Assembly (NCBI RefSeq): GCF_018619185.1
Contig: NZ_JAAXYC010000051.1
Span: 1-35,721, forward strand
Direction: 5' to 3'
From: Streptomyces sp. McG3
GTDB lineage: Bacteria; Actinomycetota; Actinomycetes; Streptomycetales; Streptomycetaceae
Length of the DNA stretch: 35,721 bases
The position numbers and the translations under genes are program-made. This document shows, piece by piece, positions 7,678 through 15,715 of this stretch; the stretch's first letter is position 1; every line of letters begins with the position of its first letter. The notes under the pieces are model-generated. The model saw only the letters and a list, made by a program, of their open reading frames with translations. It had not been told where the DNA came from and searched no databases.

Positions 7678-9738
7678 ATGGTATTTATGGGGGACAGGGC
7701 AACTCTGTTGGAGACAGGGCGGTTTGTGCAGCAGCGCGGCCAAGATGGGGAAAGCGCGGTAGACGCGGCTTTCGCTGCTGCCATCGCCGGGGCGGGCGCA
7801 CCGGTCCAGCGGACCGGCGCCATCGACGCGAGCGCGTCCGACGAGGACACCACGGACGCGGTCGACGCCGCGGACAGCGCCGAGAGCGAGGCGCGCCACC
7901 GGCGCGCCGCCGACGCGGGGGACACCGCGTCCATGAGCGTCCTGGGCGCGCTGCTGCTGCGCCGCGGCGAGCTGGACGGCGCCGAGCGGTATCTGCGCGC
8001 CGCCACCGCCGACGGGGACCGCGCCGCCGCGAACAACCTGGGCGTCCTGCTGCACCAGCGCGGCTACCCGGACGAGGCCGCCGGCTGGTGGCGTATCGCC
8101 GCCGTCGCTGGATCCGCCGCCGCCGCGCACGCGCTCGGCCGGCACTTCCGCGAGCGCGGAGACGAGCCCGGCGCGGAGTACTGGCTGCGTCAGTCCGCCG
8201 AGCAGGGCCACGCGCTGGGCGCGTACGCGCTGGCCGACCTCCTGGAGCACCGGGGCGACGTCGGCGCCGAGCGCTGGCTGCGCGCCGCCGCCGAACAGGG
8301 GCACCGTGAGGCCGCCTACCGGTTGGCCCGGGCCCTGGAGCGGAAGGCGGTCGAGGACCCGCACGACGCCTTCGGCCTGGGCCGGGGCGCCGCTTCCGGG
8401 CGAACCGGAACGGGCCTCGGCCTCCCCGGCGACCCGCCCGCACCCTCCCGTGGGGGACTGGCGAGCGGTCCCGCGGGTGCCAGGAGCGCGGCCGACGGCG
8501 ACAGCCCCGTGGCGGGACCCGCCGCCGGCCGGGTCGGCGAGGCCGAGCAGTGGTACCGCCAGGCCGCCGCCCGGGGCCACCGGCGCGCCGCCCTGCACCT
8601 CGGCGCGATCCTGGAGCAGCGCGGCGAGCTCAAGGAGGCCGGCCGCTGGTACCTCACCTCAGCCAAGGACGGCGAGCCGCGCGCCGCCTGCGCGCTGGGC
8701 TTCCTGCTGCGCGACGCGGGCGACGAGGAGAGCGCCGCCGTGTGGTGGCTGCGCGCCGCCCAGGACGGCGACGGCAACGCCGCCAACGCGCTCGGCGCGC
8801 TGCACGCCGCACGCGGTGAGCAGCAGACCGCCGAGCGCTGGTACCGGGCCGCCATGGACGCGGGCGACGTCAACGGGGCGTACAACCTCGGGCTGCTCTG
8901 TGCCGCCCAGGACCGCACCCCGCAGGCCGAGCAGTGGTACCGCCGCGCCGCGTACGCCGGACACCGCGAGGCCGCCAACGCGCTCGCGGTGCTGCTCCTC
9001 CAGGCCGGCGACCACACCGGGGCCGAGCCCTGGTTCTCCAAGGCGGCCGAGGCGGGCAGCGTCGACGCGGCCTTCAATCTCGGCATCCTGCACGCCGGAC
9101 GCGACGAGGACCGTACAGCGCTGGGCTGGTACGAGCGCGCCGCGGCGGCCGGGCACACCGACGCCGCGCTCCAGGTCGGCATGGCCCTGCTGCGCGACGG
9201 CGAGGACCGGGAGGCCGAGCGACACCTGCGCTGCGCCGCGGGCGGCGGCAGCGCCGAGGCCGCGTTCCGGCTGGCCGGGGTGCTGGACGCGCGCCAGCCG
9301 CCGCCGGGACCGCCCGCGCTGGGCGAGCCGATGCCGGAGAAGACCGAGTGCGAGGAGTGGTACGAGCGGGCCGCCCAGCAGGGCCACCGCCGCGCCCAGG
9401 TCCGGGTCGGCATGCTCGCCGCCGCCCGCGGGGACGTGGAGAGCGCCGCCCACTGGTACCGGGAGGCCGCCGAGGCGGGCAGCCGCAACGGGGCCTTCAA
9501 CCTCGGGCTGCTGCTGGCCCGCGAGGGCAGCGAGCGCGAGGCCGCCCTGTGGTGGAGCCGTGCGGCCGCCGCCGGGCACGGCCGTGCCGCGCTGCGCCTG
9601 GCGCTCCTCGCCGCCCGTCGGGGCGAGCTCACCGAGGGGCAGCGCTGGTGCGCCCGGGCGGTGGAGCTGGGCCCGGCCGAGGTGGCCGAGCGGGCCGCGC
9701 GGCTGCGCGAGGCGCTGCACCAGGAGCTGACCGCGTAA
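7678..9738 (+). CDS. Sel1-like/TPR repeat protein between the two initiator tRNAs
   Basis: This 686-residue protein is built almost wholly from about 14-15 Sel1-like repeats of roughly 36 residues, each of the form AAxxLGxLxxxRGExxxAExWYRRAAxxGH. Good examples are GAYNLGLLCAAQ and AAFNLGILHAGRDEDRTALG. The array is interrupted by a Gly/Pro/Ala linker at about residues 225-285 and a shorter one near 540. There is no signal peptide, membrane segment or catalytic motif, so a cytosolic protein-interaction scaffold is likely. The ATG at 7678 has GGTGG about ten bases upstream; MGDRATLL at 7687 is an alternative. The upstream 180 bp holds no other gene. I know no function for it. Confidence 0.88.
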   Translation: MVFMGDRATLLETGRFVQQRGQDGESAVDAAFAAAIAGAGAPVQRTGAIDASASDEDTTDAVDAADSAESEARHRRAADAGDTASMSVLGALLLRRGELDGAERYLRAATADGDRAAANNLGVLLHQRGYPDEAAGWWRIAAVAGSAAAAHALGRHFRERGDEPGAEYWLRQSAEQGHALGAYALADLLEHRGDVGAERWLRAAAEQGHREAAYRLARALERKAVEDPHDAFGLGRGAASGRTGTGLGLPGDPPAPSRGGLASGPAGARSAADGDSPVAGPAAGRVGEAEQWYRQAAARGHRRAALHLGAILEQRGELKEAGRWYLTSAKDGEPRAACALGFLLRDAGDEESAAVWWLRAAQDGDGNAANALGALHAARGEQQTAERWYRAAMDAGDVNGAYNLGLLCAAQDRTPQAEQWYRRAAYAGHREAANALAVLLLQAGDHTGAEPWFSKAAEAGSVDAAFNLGILHAGRDEDRTALGWYERAAAAGHTDAALQVGMALLRDGEDREAERHLRCAAGGGSAEAAFRLAGVLDARQPPPGPPALGEPMPEKTECEEWYERAAQQGHRRAQVRVGMLAAARGDVESAAHWYREAAEAGSRNGAFNLGLLLAREGSEREAALWWSRAAAAGHGRAALRLALLAARRGELTEGQRWCARAVELGPAEVAERAARLREALHQELTA

Positions 9739-9770
9739 CCCTGTCGGGCCCACGGGCCGGGTGAATGAAT

Positions 9771-9799
9771 TTGCGCCGCCCGACCTGCTGACGTAATGT
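9771..9799 (+). promoter_or_regulatory. Promoter of tRNA-fMet copy 2
   Basis: TTGCGC (9771-9776), 17 bases, TAATGT (9794-9799) is a good vegetative-type promoter 12 bases before the tRNA. An 8-bp inverted repeat, GGTGAATG (9760-9767) and CATTCACC (9802-9809), brackets it. Confidence 0.6.
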
Positions 9800-9811
9800 T
9801 GCATTCACCGA

Positions 9812-9885
9812 CGCGGGGTGGAGCAGCTCGGTAGCTCGCTGGGCTCATAACCCAGAGGTCGCAGGTTCAAATCCTGTCCCCGCTA
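9812..9885 (+). tRNA. Initiator tRNA-fMet (CAT), copy 2
   Basis: Identical in all 74 bases to the copy at 7378-7451, with anticodon CAT at 9846-9848, three G:C pairs closing the anticodon stem, the C1/T72 mismatch and no encoded CCA. It has its own promoter and terminator, so the two copies are independent transcription units. Confidence 0.96.
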
Positions 9886-9892
9886 CTGAAAA

Positions 9893-9931
9893 GACGAAGG
9901 CCCGGATCTCATCGAGATCCGGGCCTTCGTC
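9893..9931 (+). terminator. Terminator of tRNA-fMet copy 2
   Basis: An 18-bp perfect stem (9893-9910 with 9914-9931) has a three-base loop. Compared with copy 1 the inner CCC/GGG has become CTC/GAG, a paired change that keeps the stem. It may also serve the convergent Fur-family gene. Confidence 0.88.
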
Positions 9932-9987
9932 ATGTCCGGCGACCGCGGAAAGCCGGGCCCGCCCGGAGGCGGGCCCGAAGGGCCTGG

Positions 9988-10407
9988 TCAGGCGGTGGCG
10001 GCGCAGTTCGGGCAGATGCCGCGGTACGTCACCTCGACGCCGGAGACCATGAAGCCGTAGCGCTCGTCCGCCGGCAGGTCCGCCAGCGGGTTGCCCTCGG
10101 GGTGCACGTCCCGGATGGCGCCGCACCGGGCGCACACCAGGTGGTGGTGCGGGTGGTGCGCGTTCGGGTCGTAGCGCTTGGCCCGGCGGTCGGTGGAGAC
10201 CTCCAGCACCTCACCGAGGGACACCATCTCGCCGAGGGTGTTGTAGACGGTGGCGCGCGAGATCTCGGGCAGCCGGGAAACGGCCCTCGCGTGGACCTCG
10301 TCCGCCGTCAGGTGTACGTGGTCCCCGTCGAGGACCTCGGCCACGACACGCCGCTGCGCCGTCATGCGCCAGCCGCGTCCACGAAGTCGTTCCAGCAGGT
10401 CGCTCAT
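9988..10407 (-). CDS. catR: Fur/PerR-family peroxide-sensing repressor, CatR-like
   Basis: This 139-residue protein has the Fur layout: a winged helix (about residues 12-85, recognition segment PEISRATVYNTLGEM), then an HHPHHHLVC metal-binding stretch and two CxxC pairs (CARC, CPNC) for the structural zinc. Position decides the subtype. It is divergent from a catalase gene, the arrangement known for the CatR-CatA pair of S. coelicolor, where CatR represses the catalase and its own gene until oxidised by peroxide. The ATG at 10407 opens directly into MSDLLERLRGRGWRMTAQR, typical of the family. The possible operators lie in the shared promoter region. A FurA-like role is less likely because no catalase-peroxidase is adjacent. 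Confidence 0.87.
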   Translation of the reverse strand: MSDLLERLRGRGWRMTAQRRVVAEVLDGDHVHLTADEVHARAVSRLPEISRATVYNTLGEMVSLGEVLEVSTDRRAKRYDPNAHHPHHHLVCARCGAIRDVHPEGNPLADLPADERYGFMVSGVEVTYRGICPNCAATA

Positions 10408-10449
10408 GAAGCCCAGCCTAACAGTGGGGGGACCGAGTCCCGATCGGGT

Positions 10450-10512
10450 GTGACTTTGGATGCTCAGTGACTTTGGATGCTCACTTGACTTAGACAATGT
10501 CCATTGTAGGAT
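10450..10512 (+). promoter_or_regulatory. Catalase promoter with 17-bp tandem repeat and palindromic operator
   Basis: GTGACTTTGGATGCTCA occurs twice in perfect tandem (10450-10466 and 10467-10483). TTGACT (10485-10490), 16 bases, TAGGAT (10507-10512) is a good -35/-10 pair. Within the spacer is the perfect palindrome ACAATG-TC-CATTGT (10494-10507), placed as a repressor site would be. Binding by the adjacent Fur-family protein is inferred. Confidence 0.65.
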
Positions 10513-10612
10513 CGGGACCGGCATACGCCAAGGGACAGGCTGTGCGGAACATCGGACCGACGATCGAGGCCGGCCGATCACCGAAGTGCAGGACATGACG
10601 CAGGAGGCGCAC

Positions 10613-12064
10613 GTGACGCAGGGACCGCTCACCACGGAGGCCGGCGCGCCGGTAGCCGACAACCAGAACAGCGAGACCGCCGGCGTCGGCGGTCCGGTTC
10701 TCGTCCAGGACCAGGCGCTGCTGGAGAAGCTCGCCCACTTCAACCGCGAGCGCATCCCGGAGCGGATCGTGCACGCCCGCGGCGCCGGTGCGTACGGCAC
10801 CTTCACGCTGACGCGCGACGTCTCGCAGTGGACCCGGGCGAAGTTCCTCTCCGAGGTCGGCAAGCAGACCGAGACCTTCCTGCGCTTCTCCACCGTCGCG
10901 GGCAACCTCGGCTCCGCCGACGCCGCGCGCGACCCCCGTGGCTTCGCGCTGAAGTTCTACACCGAGGAGGGCAACTACGACCTCGTCGGCAACAACACCC
11001 CGGTGTTCTTCATCAAGGACGCCATCAAGTTCCCCGACTTCATCCACACCCAGAAGCGCGACCCGTACACCGGCTCGCAGGAGGCGGACAACGTCTGGGA
11101 CTTCTGGGGTCTGTCGCCCGAGTCGACGCACCAGGTGACCTGGCTCTTCGGCGACCGCGGCATCCCGGCCACGCTGCGCCACATGAACGGGTACGGCTCG
11201 CACACGTTCCAGTGGAACAACGAGGCCGGCGAGGTCTTCTGGGTCAAGTACCACTTCAAGACCGACCAGGGGATCAAGAACCTCACCACCGAGGAGGCCG
11301 TCCGGCTCTCCGGTGTCGACCCCGACAGCCACCAGCGCGATCTGCGCGAGTCGATCGAGCGCGGTGACTTCCCGTCCTGGACGGTGCAGGTCCAGATCAT
11401 GCCCGCGGCGGACGCGGCCGGCTACCGCTTCAACCCGTTCGACCTCACCAAGGTGTGGCCGCACGCGGACTACCCGCCGATCGAGATCGGCAAGCTGGAG
11501 CTCAACCGCAACCCGCAGAACATCTTCGCCGAGGTCGAGCAGTCGATCTTCAGCCCCGCGCACTTCGTGCCGGGCATCGGTCCGTCCCCGGACAAGATGC
11601 TCCAGGGCCGGCTCTTCGCGTACGGCGACGCCCACCGCTACCGCGTCGGCATCAACGCCGACCACCTGCCGGTGAACCGCCCGCACGCCACCGAGGCGCG
11701 GACCAACAGCCGGGACGGCTTCCTCTACGACGGCCGTCACCAGGGCGCCAAGAACTACGAGCCGAACAGCTTCGGCGGCCCGTTCCAGACCGACCGCCCG
11801 CTGTGGCAGCCGCTCCCGGTCACCGGCGCCACCGGGAACACCGAGGCCCCCGGCCACGCGGAGGACAGCGACTTCGTGCAGGCGGGCGACCTCTACCGGC
11901 TCTTCTCCGAGGGCGAGAAGGTCCGGCTGATCGAGAACCTCGCCGGGTTCATCGCCAAGGTCTCGCGCGACGACATCGCCGAGCGCGCGATCAACAACTT
12001 CCGCCAGGCGGACGGCGACTTCGGCAAGCGGCTGGAAGCCGCGGTCCAGGCCCTTCGCGGCTGA
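10613..12064 (+). CDS. catA: Monofunctional haem catalase
   Basis: The 483-residue protein converts hydrogen peroxide to water and oxygen and belongs to the small-subunit clade-3 haem catalases. Visible catalytic features are His54 in [13 protein letters not shown], the Asn pair in VGNNTPVFF (127-128), and the proximal haem-ligand Tyr337 in [12 protein letters not shown]. The GTG at 10613 is preferred because AGGAGG lies five bases upstream; an ATG at 10595 is possible but has a weak site. Homology to the S. coelicolor major vegetative catalase CatA is very high by eye. Regulation by the divergent CatR-like repressor is likely. A hairpin terminator follows. Confidence 0.95.
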   Translation: MTQGPLTTEAGAPVADNQNSETAGVGGPVLVQDQALLEKLAHFNRERIPERIVHARGAGAYGTFTLTRDVSQWTRAKFLSEVGKQTETFLRFSTVAGNLGSADAARDPRGFALKFYTEEGNYDLVGNNTPVFFIKDAIKFPDFIHTQKRDPYTGSQEADNVWDFWGLSPESTHQVTWLFGDRGIPATLRHMNGYGSHTFQWNNEAGEVFWVKYHFKTDQGIKNLTTEEAVRLSGVDPDSHQRDLRESIERGDFPSWTVQVQIMPAADAAGYRFNPFDLTKVWPHADYPPIEIGKLELNRNPQNIFAEVEQSIFSPAHFVPGIGPSPDKMLQGRLFAYGDAHRYRVGINADHLPVNRPHATEARTNSRDGFLYDGRHQGAKNYEPNSFGGPFQTDRPLWQPLPVTGATGNTEAPGHAEDSDFVQAGDLYRLFSEGEKVRLIENLAGFIAKVSRDDIAERAINNFRQADGDFGKRLEAAVQALRG

Positions 12065-12084
12065 CCGGACGCCTGCCGTCGACC

Positions 12085-12117
12085 GTGGGCCGGATCCCCT
12101 CGCGGGGTCCGGCCCAC
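12085..12117. terminator. Terminator between the catalase and the CBS-domain gene
   Basis: GTGGGCCGGATCCCC (12085-12099) pairs with GGGGTCCGGCCCAC (12104-12117) except for one bulged base, with a four-base loop. It can serve both convergent genes. Confidence 0.75.
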
Positions 12118-12154
12118 CGGTCGTTCCGGCGCCGGCCGCGCGCCGGGCGGGCGG

Positions 12155-12553
12155 TCAGCCGGCGGCCGCGACGGTACGCCGGGCGGGCGCCCAGCAGCGG
12201 ATGATGTCGCGCACCGACACGATGCCCACCGGCCCGTCGCCGTCCAGCACGATCAGATGCCGGAACCCGCCGTGCGTCATGGCTTCCGCGGCCTCCTCCA
12301 GGGTCCAGGCCGGGGCGGCGAACACCACGTCGGTAGTGGTGTGGGCGGACGCGGTCTCCCGGTCGGGGTCCAGCCCCGATCCGACCGCGTCGAGGATGTC
12401 GCGCTCGGTGATGATGCCGAGCCCGCAGGTGTCCGGATCGTGGACGACAGCTGCCCCGATGCGGCGGGCCGACATCAGCCGGGCCGCCTGGCGGAGCGTA
12501 TGGGTGGGGCCGATGGTGAGGACCACCGTGCTCATGGCGTCACGGACGAGCAT
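12155..12553 (-). CDS. CBS-domain pair protein
   Basis: This 132-residue protein consists of two CBS motifs (about residues 5-60 and 75-125) and nothing else. Each has the usual pattern: RQAARLMSARRIGAAVVHD followed by GIITERDILDAV, and EEAAEAMTHGGFRHLIVLD followed by GIVSVRDIIRCW. CBS pairs bind adenine nucleotides and act as energy or redox sensors; the partner here is unknown. The ATG at 12553 is chosen because an upstream in-frame GTG at 12565 overlaps the GGAGG ribosome-binding site. The upstream 198 bp contains a tandem TCACAAGT repeat (12596-12611) that could be an operator. Confidence 0.87.
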   Translation of the reverse strand: MLVRDAMSTVVLTIGPTHTLRQAARLMSARRIGAAVVHDPDTCGLGIITERDILDAVGSGLDPDRETASAHTTTDVVFAAPAWTLEEAAEAMTHGGFRHLIVLDGDGPVGIVSVRDIIRCWAPARRTVAAAG

Positions 12554-12751
12554 GAAACGAGCCACCTCCTCGGCGAGCCGACTCTGTGAGCCGATTCACA
12601 AGTTCACAAGTGGGGGGACTCTCAGAGTTGCACCCTTGGGGCGGGTCGACAAGGGGTGGGCGAAGCGTGGGGAGGGCGCCCGAAAAGCACACAAGGCGCC
12701 CCCGGCACATCTCGCGGACCGTACGGTTTAGGACAGACCCGAAAGGGGCGG

Positions 12752-13552
12752 TCAGTACCGCTGGTTCAGATAACCCAGCAGCTCGTCGTGGAGCGGCCCG
12801 TTGGAGGCCGCCGCGTTTCCGCCGCCCGGACCGTCCACCCCGTCCAGCGAGGTGAACCGGCCGCCCGCCTCCTGCACGATGATCGCGGTCGCCGCCATGT
12901 CCCACAGCGAGAGCTCCGGCTCCGCGCAGATGTCCACGGAACCCTCGGCCACCATCATGTACGGCCAGAAGTCCCCGTACCCCCGCGTCCGCCAGCAGGC
13001 CCGGGTGAGGTCCAGGAGGCCGTCGAGGCGGCCCTGCTCCTCCCAGCCGGACAGCGAGGAGAACGCGAACGAGGCGTCGGCGATCCGCTCCACCTTCGAC
13101 ACGTGCATCCGGGTCGCGGAGGTGAGGCTGCGGCCGGTGAACGCGCCCGCGCCCTTCGCCGCCCACCAGCGCCGGTTCAGCGCGGGCGCGGAGACCACTC
13201 CCATCACCGGCTGGAAGCCGTCCTCACCCGCCTCCATCAGCGAGATCAGCGTCGCCCACACCGGTACGCCACGTACGTAGTTCTTGGTGCCGTCGATCGG
13301 GTCGATCACCCAGCGCCGCGGTCCGCTGCCCTCGATCCCGTACTCCTCGCCCAGGATCGCGTCCCTCGGGCGGGCCCGCTGCAGGTGGCCCCGGATCAGC
13401 TCCTCGGCGGCCTTGTCGGCCTCGCTCACCGGCGTCATGTCCGGCTTGGTCTCCACCTTCAGGTCGAGAGCCTTGAACCGGTCCATCGTCGTCGCGTCGG
13501 CGGCGTCCGCCAGTACGTGGGCCAGGCGCAGATCATCGTGGTAATCGGGCAT
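12752..13552 (-). CDS. hisN: Histidinol-phosphatase HisN (inositol-monophosphatase fold)
   Basis: This 266-residue enzyme belongs to the Mg-dependent inositol monophosphatase superfamily. Glu69 in ILGEEYG, the metal-binding [15 protein letters not shown] motif (Asp84, Asp87) and the later [17 protein letters not shown] are the family signature. In Streptomyces and other actinobacteria the member at this place was shown to be the histidinol-phosphate phosphatase of histidine synthesis (SCO5208, from memory). It lies away from the other his genes, as in S. coelicolor. A general inositol monophosphatase is the alternative, but [11 protein letters not shown] and the length agree with HisN. It is divergent from the TetR gene with 124 bp between starts. 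Confidence 0.88.
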   Translation of the reverse strand: MPDYHDDLRLAHVLADAADATTMDRFKALDLKVETKPDMTPVSEADKAAEELIRGHLQRARPRDAILGEEYGIEGSGPRRWVIDPIDGTKNYVRGVPVWATLISLMEAGEDGFQPVMGVVSAPALNRRWWAAKGAGAFTGRSLTSATRMHVSKVERIADASFAFSSLSGWEEQGRLDGLLDLTRACWRTRGYGDFWPYMMVAEGSVDICAEPELSLWDMAATAIIVQEAGGRFTSLDGVDGPGGGNAAASNGPLHDELLGYLNQRY

Positions 13553-13676
13553 GCCGTCACAGTATCCAGCGGCGTCGGGCGCGGGCTACAGCGCCCCCGA
13601 GCCGCCCGGGACCCTTGACAGCCCCCGGGAGCGCGTCAACTCTGAACCGCAGGATCCCGGGGCGGGGGAGGCGACG

Positions 13677-14294
13677 ATGCCGACAGCGCGGCAGGCCCTG
13701 CTGGACGCCGCCCTCCGGGCGTTGGACGACCGGCCCTGGCGCGCGGTGCGCATGGTCGACGTCGCCGCCCTGGCCGGTGTCTCGCGGCAGACCCTCTACA
13801 ACGAGTTCGGCACCAAGGGCGGACTGGCCGGGGCCCTGCTGCGACGGGCCGCCGACGGCTATCTCGCCGGGGTGGACCGCGCGCTGACCGCCCCCGCCCC
13901 CGACCGCCCGGCCGCCGTCGCGCTCTGGACCGTGCGGGCCGCCCGCCAGGACGTGCTGGTCAAGGCGCTGCTCACGGGGTACTGGGCGGAGGGGCTGCCC
14001 CGCCCGGAACGGCTGCCGGGCTCCGGGGGGCGTACGGGCGGGAGAACGCCGCCGGCCCCCGAGGAACTGCTCGCGCTCGTACGGGACCGGATGGTCGCGG
14101 TGTCGCCCGGGGCCGCCGCCTGGCGCTGCGAGATCGCGTTACGCCTCGCGCTGTCCTGTGTGATCGTTCCGGTGCCGGGCGACGACGCCGCGGACAGCCG
14201 CGCGCTCGGGCTCGTACGGGAAGGGGTGCGGGCGGCGGTTCCGGCGGACCTCAGTGGGCCGATCCGGACAGCTGGAGGCCGATCACCCCGATGA
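13677..14294 (+). CDS. TetR-family transcriptional regulator
   Basis: This 205-residue protein has an N-terminal TetR helix-turn-helix at residues 5-50: ARQALLDAALRALDD, then VDVAALAGVSRQTLYNEFG, with the conserved T-x-Y-x-x-F recognition helix. The ligand-binding part is not diagnostic. The ATG at 13677 has GGGGGAGG a few bases upstream. The 3' end overlaps the convergent SMR exporter gene by 44 bp. Regulators in this position often control the adjacent efflux gene, but the convergent layout means its operator should be near its own or the hisN promoter. Target and ligand are unknown. Confidence 0.88.
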   Translation: MPTARQALLDAALRALDDRPWRAVRMVDVAALAGVSRQTLYNEFGTKGGLAGALLRRAADGYLAGVDRALTAPAPDRPAAVALWTVRAARQDVLVKALLTGYWAEGLPRPERLPGSGGRTGGRTPPAPEELLALVRDRMVAVSPGAAAWRCEIALRLALSCVIVPVPGDDAADSRALGLVREGVRAAVPADLSGPIRTAGGRSPR

Positions 14295-14574
14295 TCACCA
14301 GCGAGATCGACACCAGCTTCAGCGTGGAGACCACGTCACCGAGGAAGATCATGCCGTAGATCGCCGTCCCGGCCGCCCCGATCCCGGTCCACACCGCGTA
14401 CGCCGGACCGACGTCGAGCTTCTTCAGCGCCAGGGTCAGCAGACCGAAACTGCCCAGCGCGAACGCGGCGAACGCGATCGTCGGCCAGAGCCGGGTGAAT
14501 CCGTGGGAGAGCTTCAGACACACGGCGAAGCCGGTCTCCAGCAGTCCTGCGACCACGACCAGCAGCCACGGCAT
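14251..14574 (-). CDS. Small multidrug resistance (SMR) exporter, Gdx/SugE type
   Basis: This 107-residue protein has four transmembrane helices and the essential membrane-embedded Glu13 in LVVVAGLLETGFAV. SMR proteins work as antiparallel dimers exchanging protons for cations. The helix-3/4 pattern AYAVWTGIGAAGTAIYGMIFLGD and the LKLSHGF loop look like the guanidinium exporter (Gdx, formerly SugE) branch rather than EmrE. Guanidinium export is therefore the likelier role, but this is inferred by pattern. It lies 121 bp downstream of rsgA on the same strand, probably with its own promoter and a structured leader. Confidence 0.87.
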   Translation of the reverse strand: MPWLLVVVAGLLETGFAVCLKLSHGFTRLWPTIAFAAFALGSFGLLTLALKKLDVGPAYAVWTGIGAAGTAIYGMIFLGDVVSTLKLVSISLVIIGVIGLQLSGSAH

Positions 14575-14622
14575 CGTCAGTTGCCTCCCGCATAGGTGAC
14601 GGCTTCGTCCCGCTCGGTGCGA
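14575..14622 (-). promoter_or_regulatory. Structured leader of the SMR gene, possible guanidine-III-like riboswitch
   Basis: On the minus strand, arms CGTCA (14601-14597) and TGACG (14579-14575) close a hairpin whose loop contains the ribosome-binding site GGGAGG; the ATG follows at once. Just upstream is GGGACGAAGCC. The order ACGAAG, CCGU, ACC, GG-rich, GACG recalls the short guanidine-III class, which I remember from actinobacterial SMR genes. I could not find a convincing pseudoknot, so the class assignment is weak. CATAAT a little upstream may be a -10 box. Confidence 0.35.
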
Positions 14623-14695
14623 TTATGCCTTTACCGGTCGTTGAAGCTCGCAAACATGCCCGCGCCGACCCGATCGAATCCGGCCGGCTGGGCTG

Positions 14696-15712
14696 TCAGT
14701 CGCCCTCGCGCCGTTCCCGGGTCGCGAGCAGCCGGCGCAGGGAGTCCAGGCGTGCCGGGTCGGCGTGCCCCTCCGCCACCCAGGCGTCCAGCGCGCACTC
14801 CGGCTGGTTCGCGTCGTGGGTGCAGCCGCGCGGGCAGTTCTCGGTGCCCGGCTGGAGGTCGGGGAAGGCGTTGATGACCCGGGACGGGTCGACGTGGTGC
14901 AGCCCGAAGGAGCGCACGCCCGGGGTGTCGACCACCCAGCCCCGGTCGCCGGGCAGCGGCAGCGCGAGGGCCGAGGTGGTGGTGTGCCGCCCCCGGCCCG
15001 TGACCGCGTTGACGATGCCGGTGGTCCGTCGCCGGTCCTTCGGCACCAGGGCGTTGACCAGCGTCGTCTTGCCGACCCCGGAGTGCCCGACGAAGGCGGT
15101 GACGCGGTCGTTGAGGAACTCGCGCACCCGGTCCGCCGCGTCCCCGCTCTCCAGCTCCTCGCGGCTGGTCACGATGTACGGGACGCCGAGCGGGGTGTAC
15201 GCCTCCAGCAGCTTGTCCGCGGACGCCAGGTCGGACTTGGTCAGGACCAGGAGCGGGGTGAGCCCGCCGTCGTACGCCGCCACCAGACAGCGGTCGATCA
15301 TGCGCGGGCGGGGTTCCGGGTCGGCCAGCGCGGTGACGATCGCCAGCTGGTCCGCGTTGGCGACGACCACGCGCTCGTACGGATCGTCGTCGTCCGCCGT
15401 GCGGCGCAGTACCGTACGGCGCGGGGAGATCCGCACGATCCGGGCCAGGGTGTCCTTCTCGCCGGAGAGATCGCCGACGATGGAGACGGTGTCGCCCACC
15501 ACGGCGGCCTTGCGGCCCAGCTCGCGGGCCTTCATCGCCACCACGGTCCGGCCCTCGACGAGGCAGGTGAGCCGGCCCCGGTCGACGGTGAGGACCATGC
15601 CGTCCTCGGCGTCCTCGTGCTTGGGCCGGATGTGCGTGCGCGGCCGGTTGCCCTTGCGGTTGGGGCGGACGCGGATGTCGTCCTCGTCGGGGTTCTTCCC
15701 GTAGCGGCGCAT
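14696..15712 (-). CDS. rsgA: Small ribosomal subunit biogenesis GTPase RsgA
   Basis: This 338-residue protein has the circularly permuted GTPase order that defines the YlqF/RsgA class: G4 motif TKSD (158-161) first, then the P-loop GHSGVGKTT (209-217), then DTPG (262-265). An N-terminal OB-fold (about 38-100) and a C-terminal zinc-binding CPRGCTH...C cluster (293-306) complete the RsgA layout. It assists late 30S subunit maturation in the cytosol. Its ATG begins three bases after the aroA stop, so the two are very likely co-transcribed and perhaps translationally coupled. Confidence 0.94.
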   Translation of the reverse strand: MRRYGKNPDEDDIRVRPNRKGNRPRTHIRPKHEDAEDGMVLTVDRGRLTCLVEGRTVVAMKARELGRKAAVVGDTVSIVGDLSGEKDTLARIVRISPRRTVLRRTADDDDPYERVVVANADQLAIVTALADPEPRPRMIDRCLVAAYDGGLTPLLVLTKSDLASADKLLEAYTPLGVPYIVTSREELESGDAADRVREFLNDRVTAFVGHSGVGKTTLVNALVPKDRRRTTGIVNAVTGRGRHTTTSALALPLPGDRGWVVDTPGVRSFGLHHVDPSRVINAFPDLQPGTENCPRGCTHDANQPECALDAWVAEGHADPARLDSLRRLLATRERREGD

Positions 15713-15715
15713 CTT

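Noticed and set aside
7900..9700. Periodic DNA repeats resembling a CRISPR or satellite array
   Set aside because: The period of about 108 bp corresponds to 36-residue Sel1 protein repeats and is degenerate at DNA level.
8316..9848. Long minus-strand frame opposite the Sel1-repeat gene, running into the tRNA
   Set aside because: Its repeats only mirror the Sel1 repeats of the real gene, and it begins inside tRNA sequence.
7378..9885. Integrative element bounded by tRNA-derived direct repeats (att sites)
   Set aside because: Both repeats are full tRNAs with terminators, and the interval holds only a Sel1-repeat gene with no integrase, excisionase or replication gene.
10460..10612. ATG at 10460 as catalase start
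   Set aside because: It lies inside the tandem repeat upstream of the promoter; the GTG at 10613 has AGGAGG at proper spacing and matches the CatA N-terminus.
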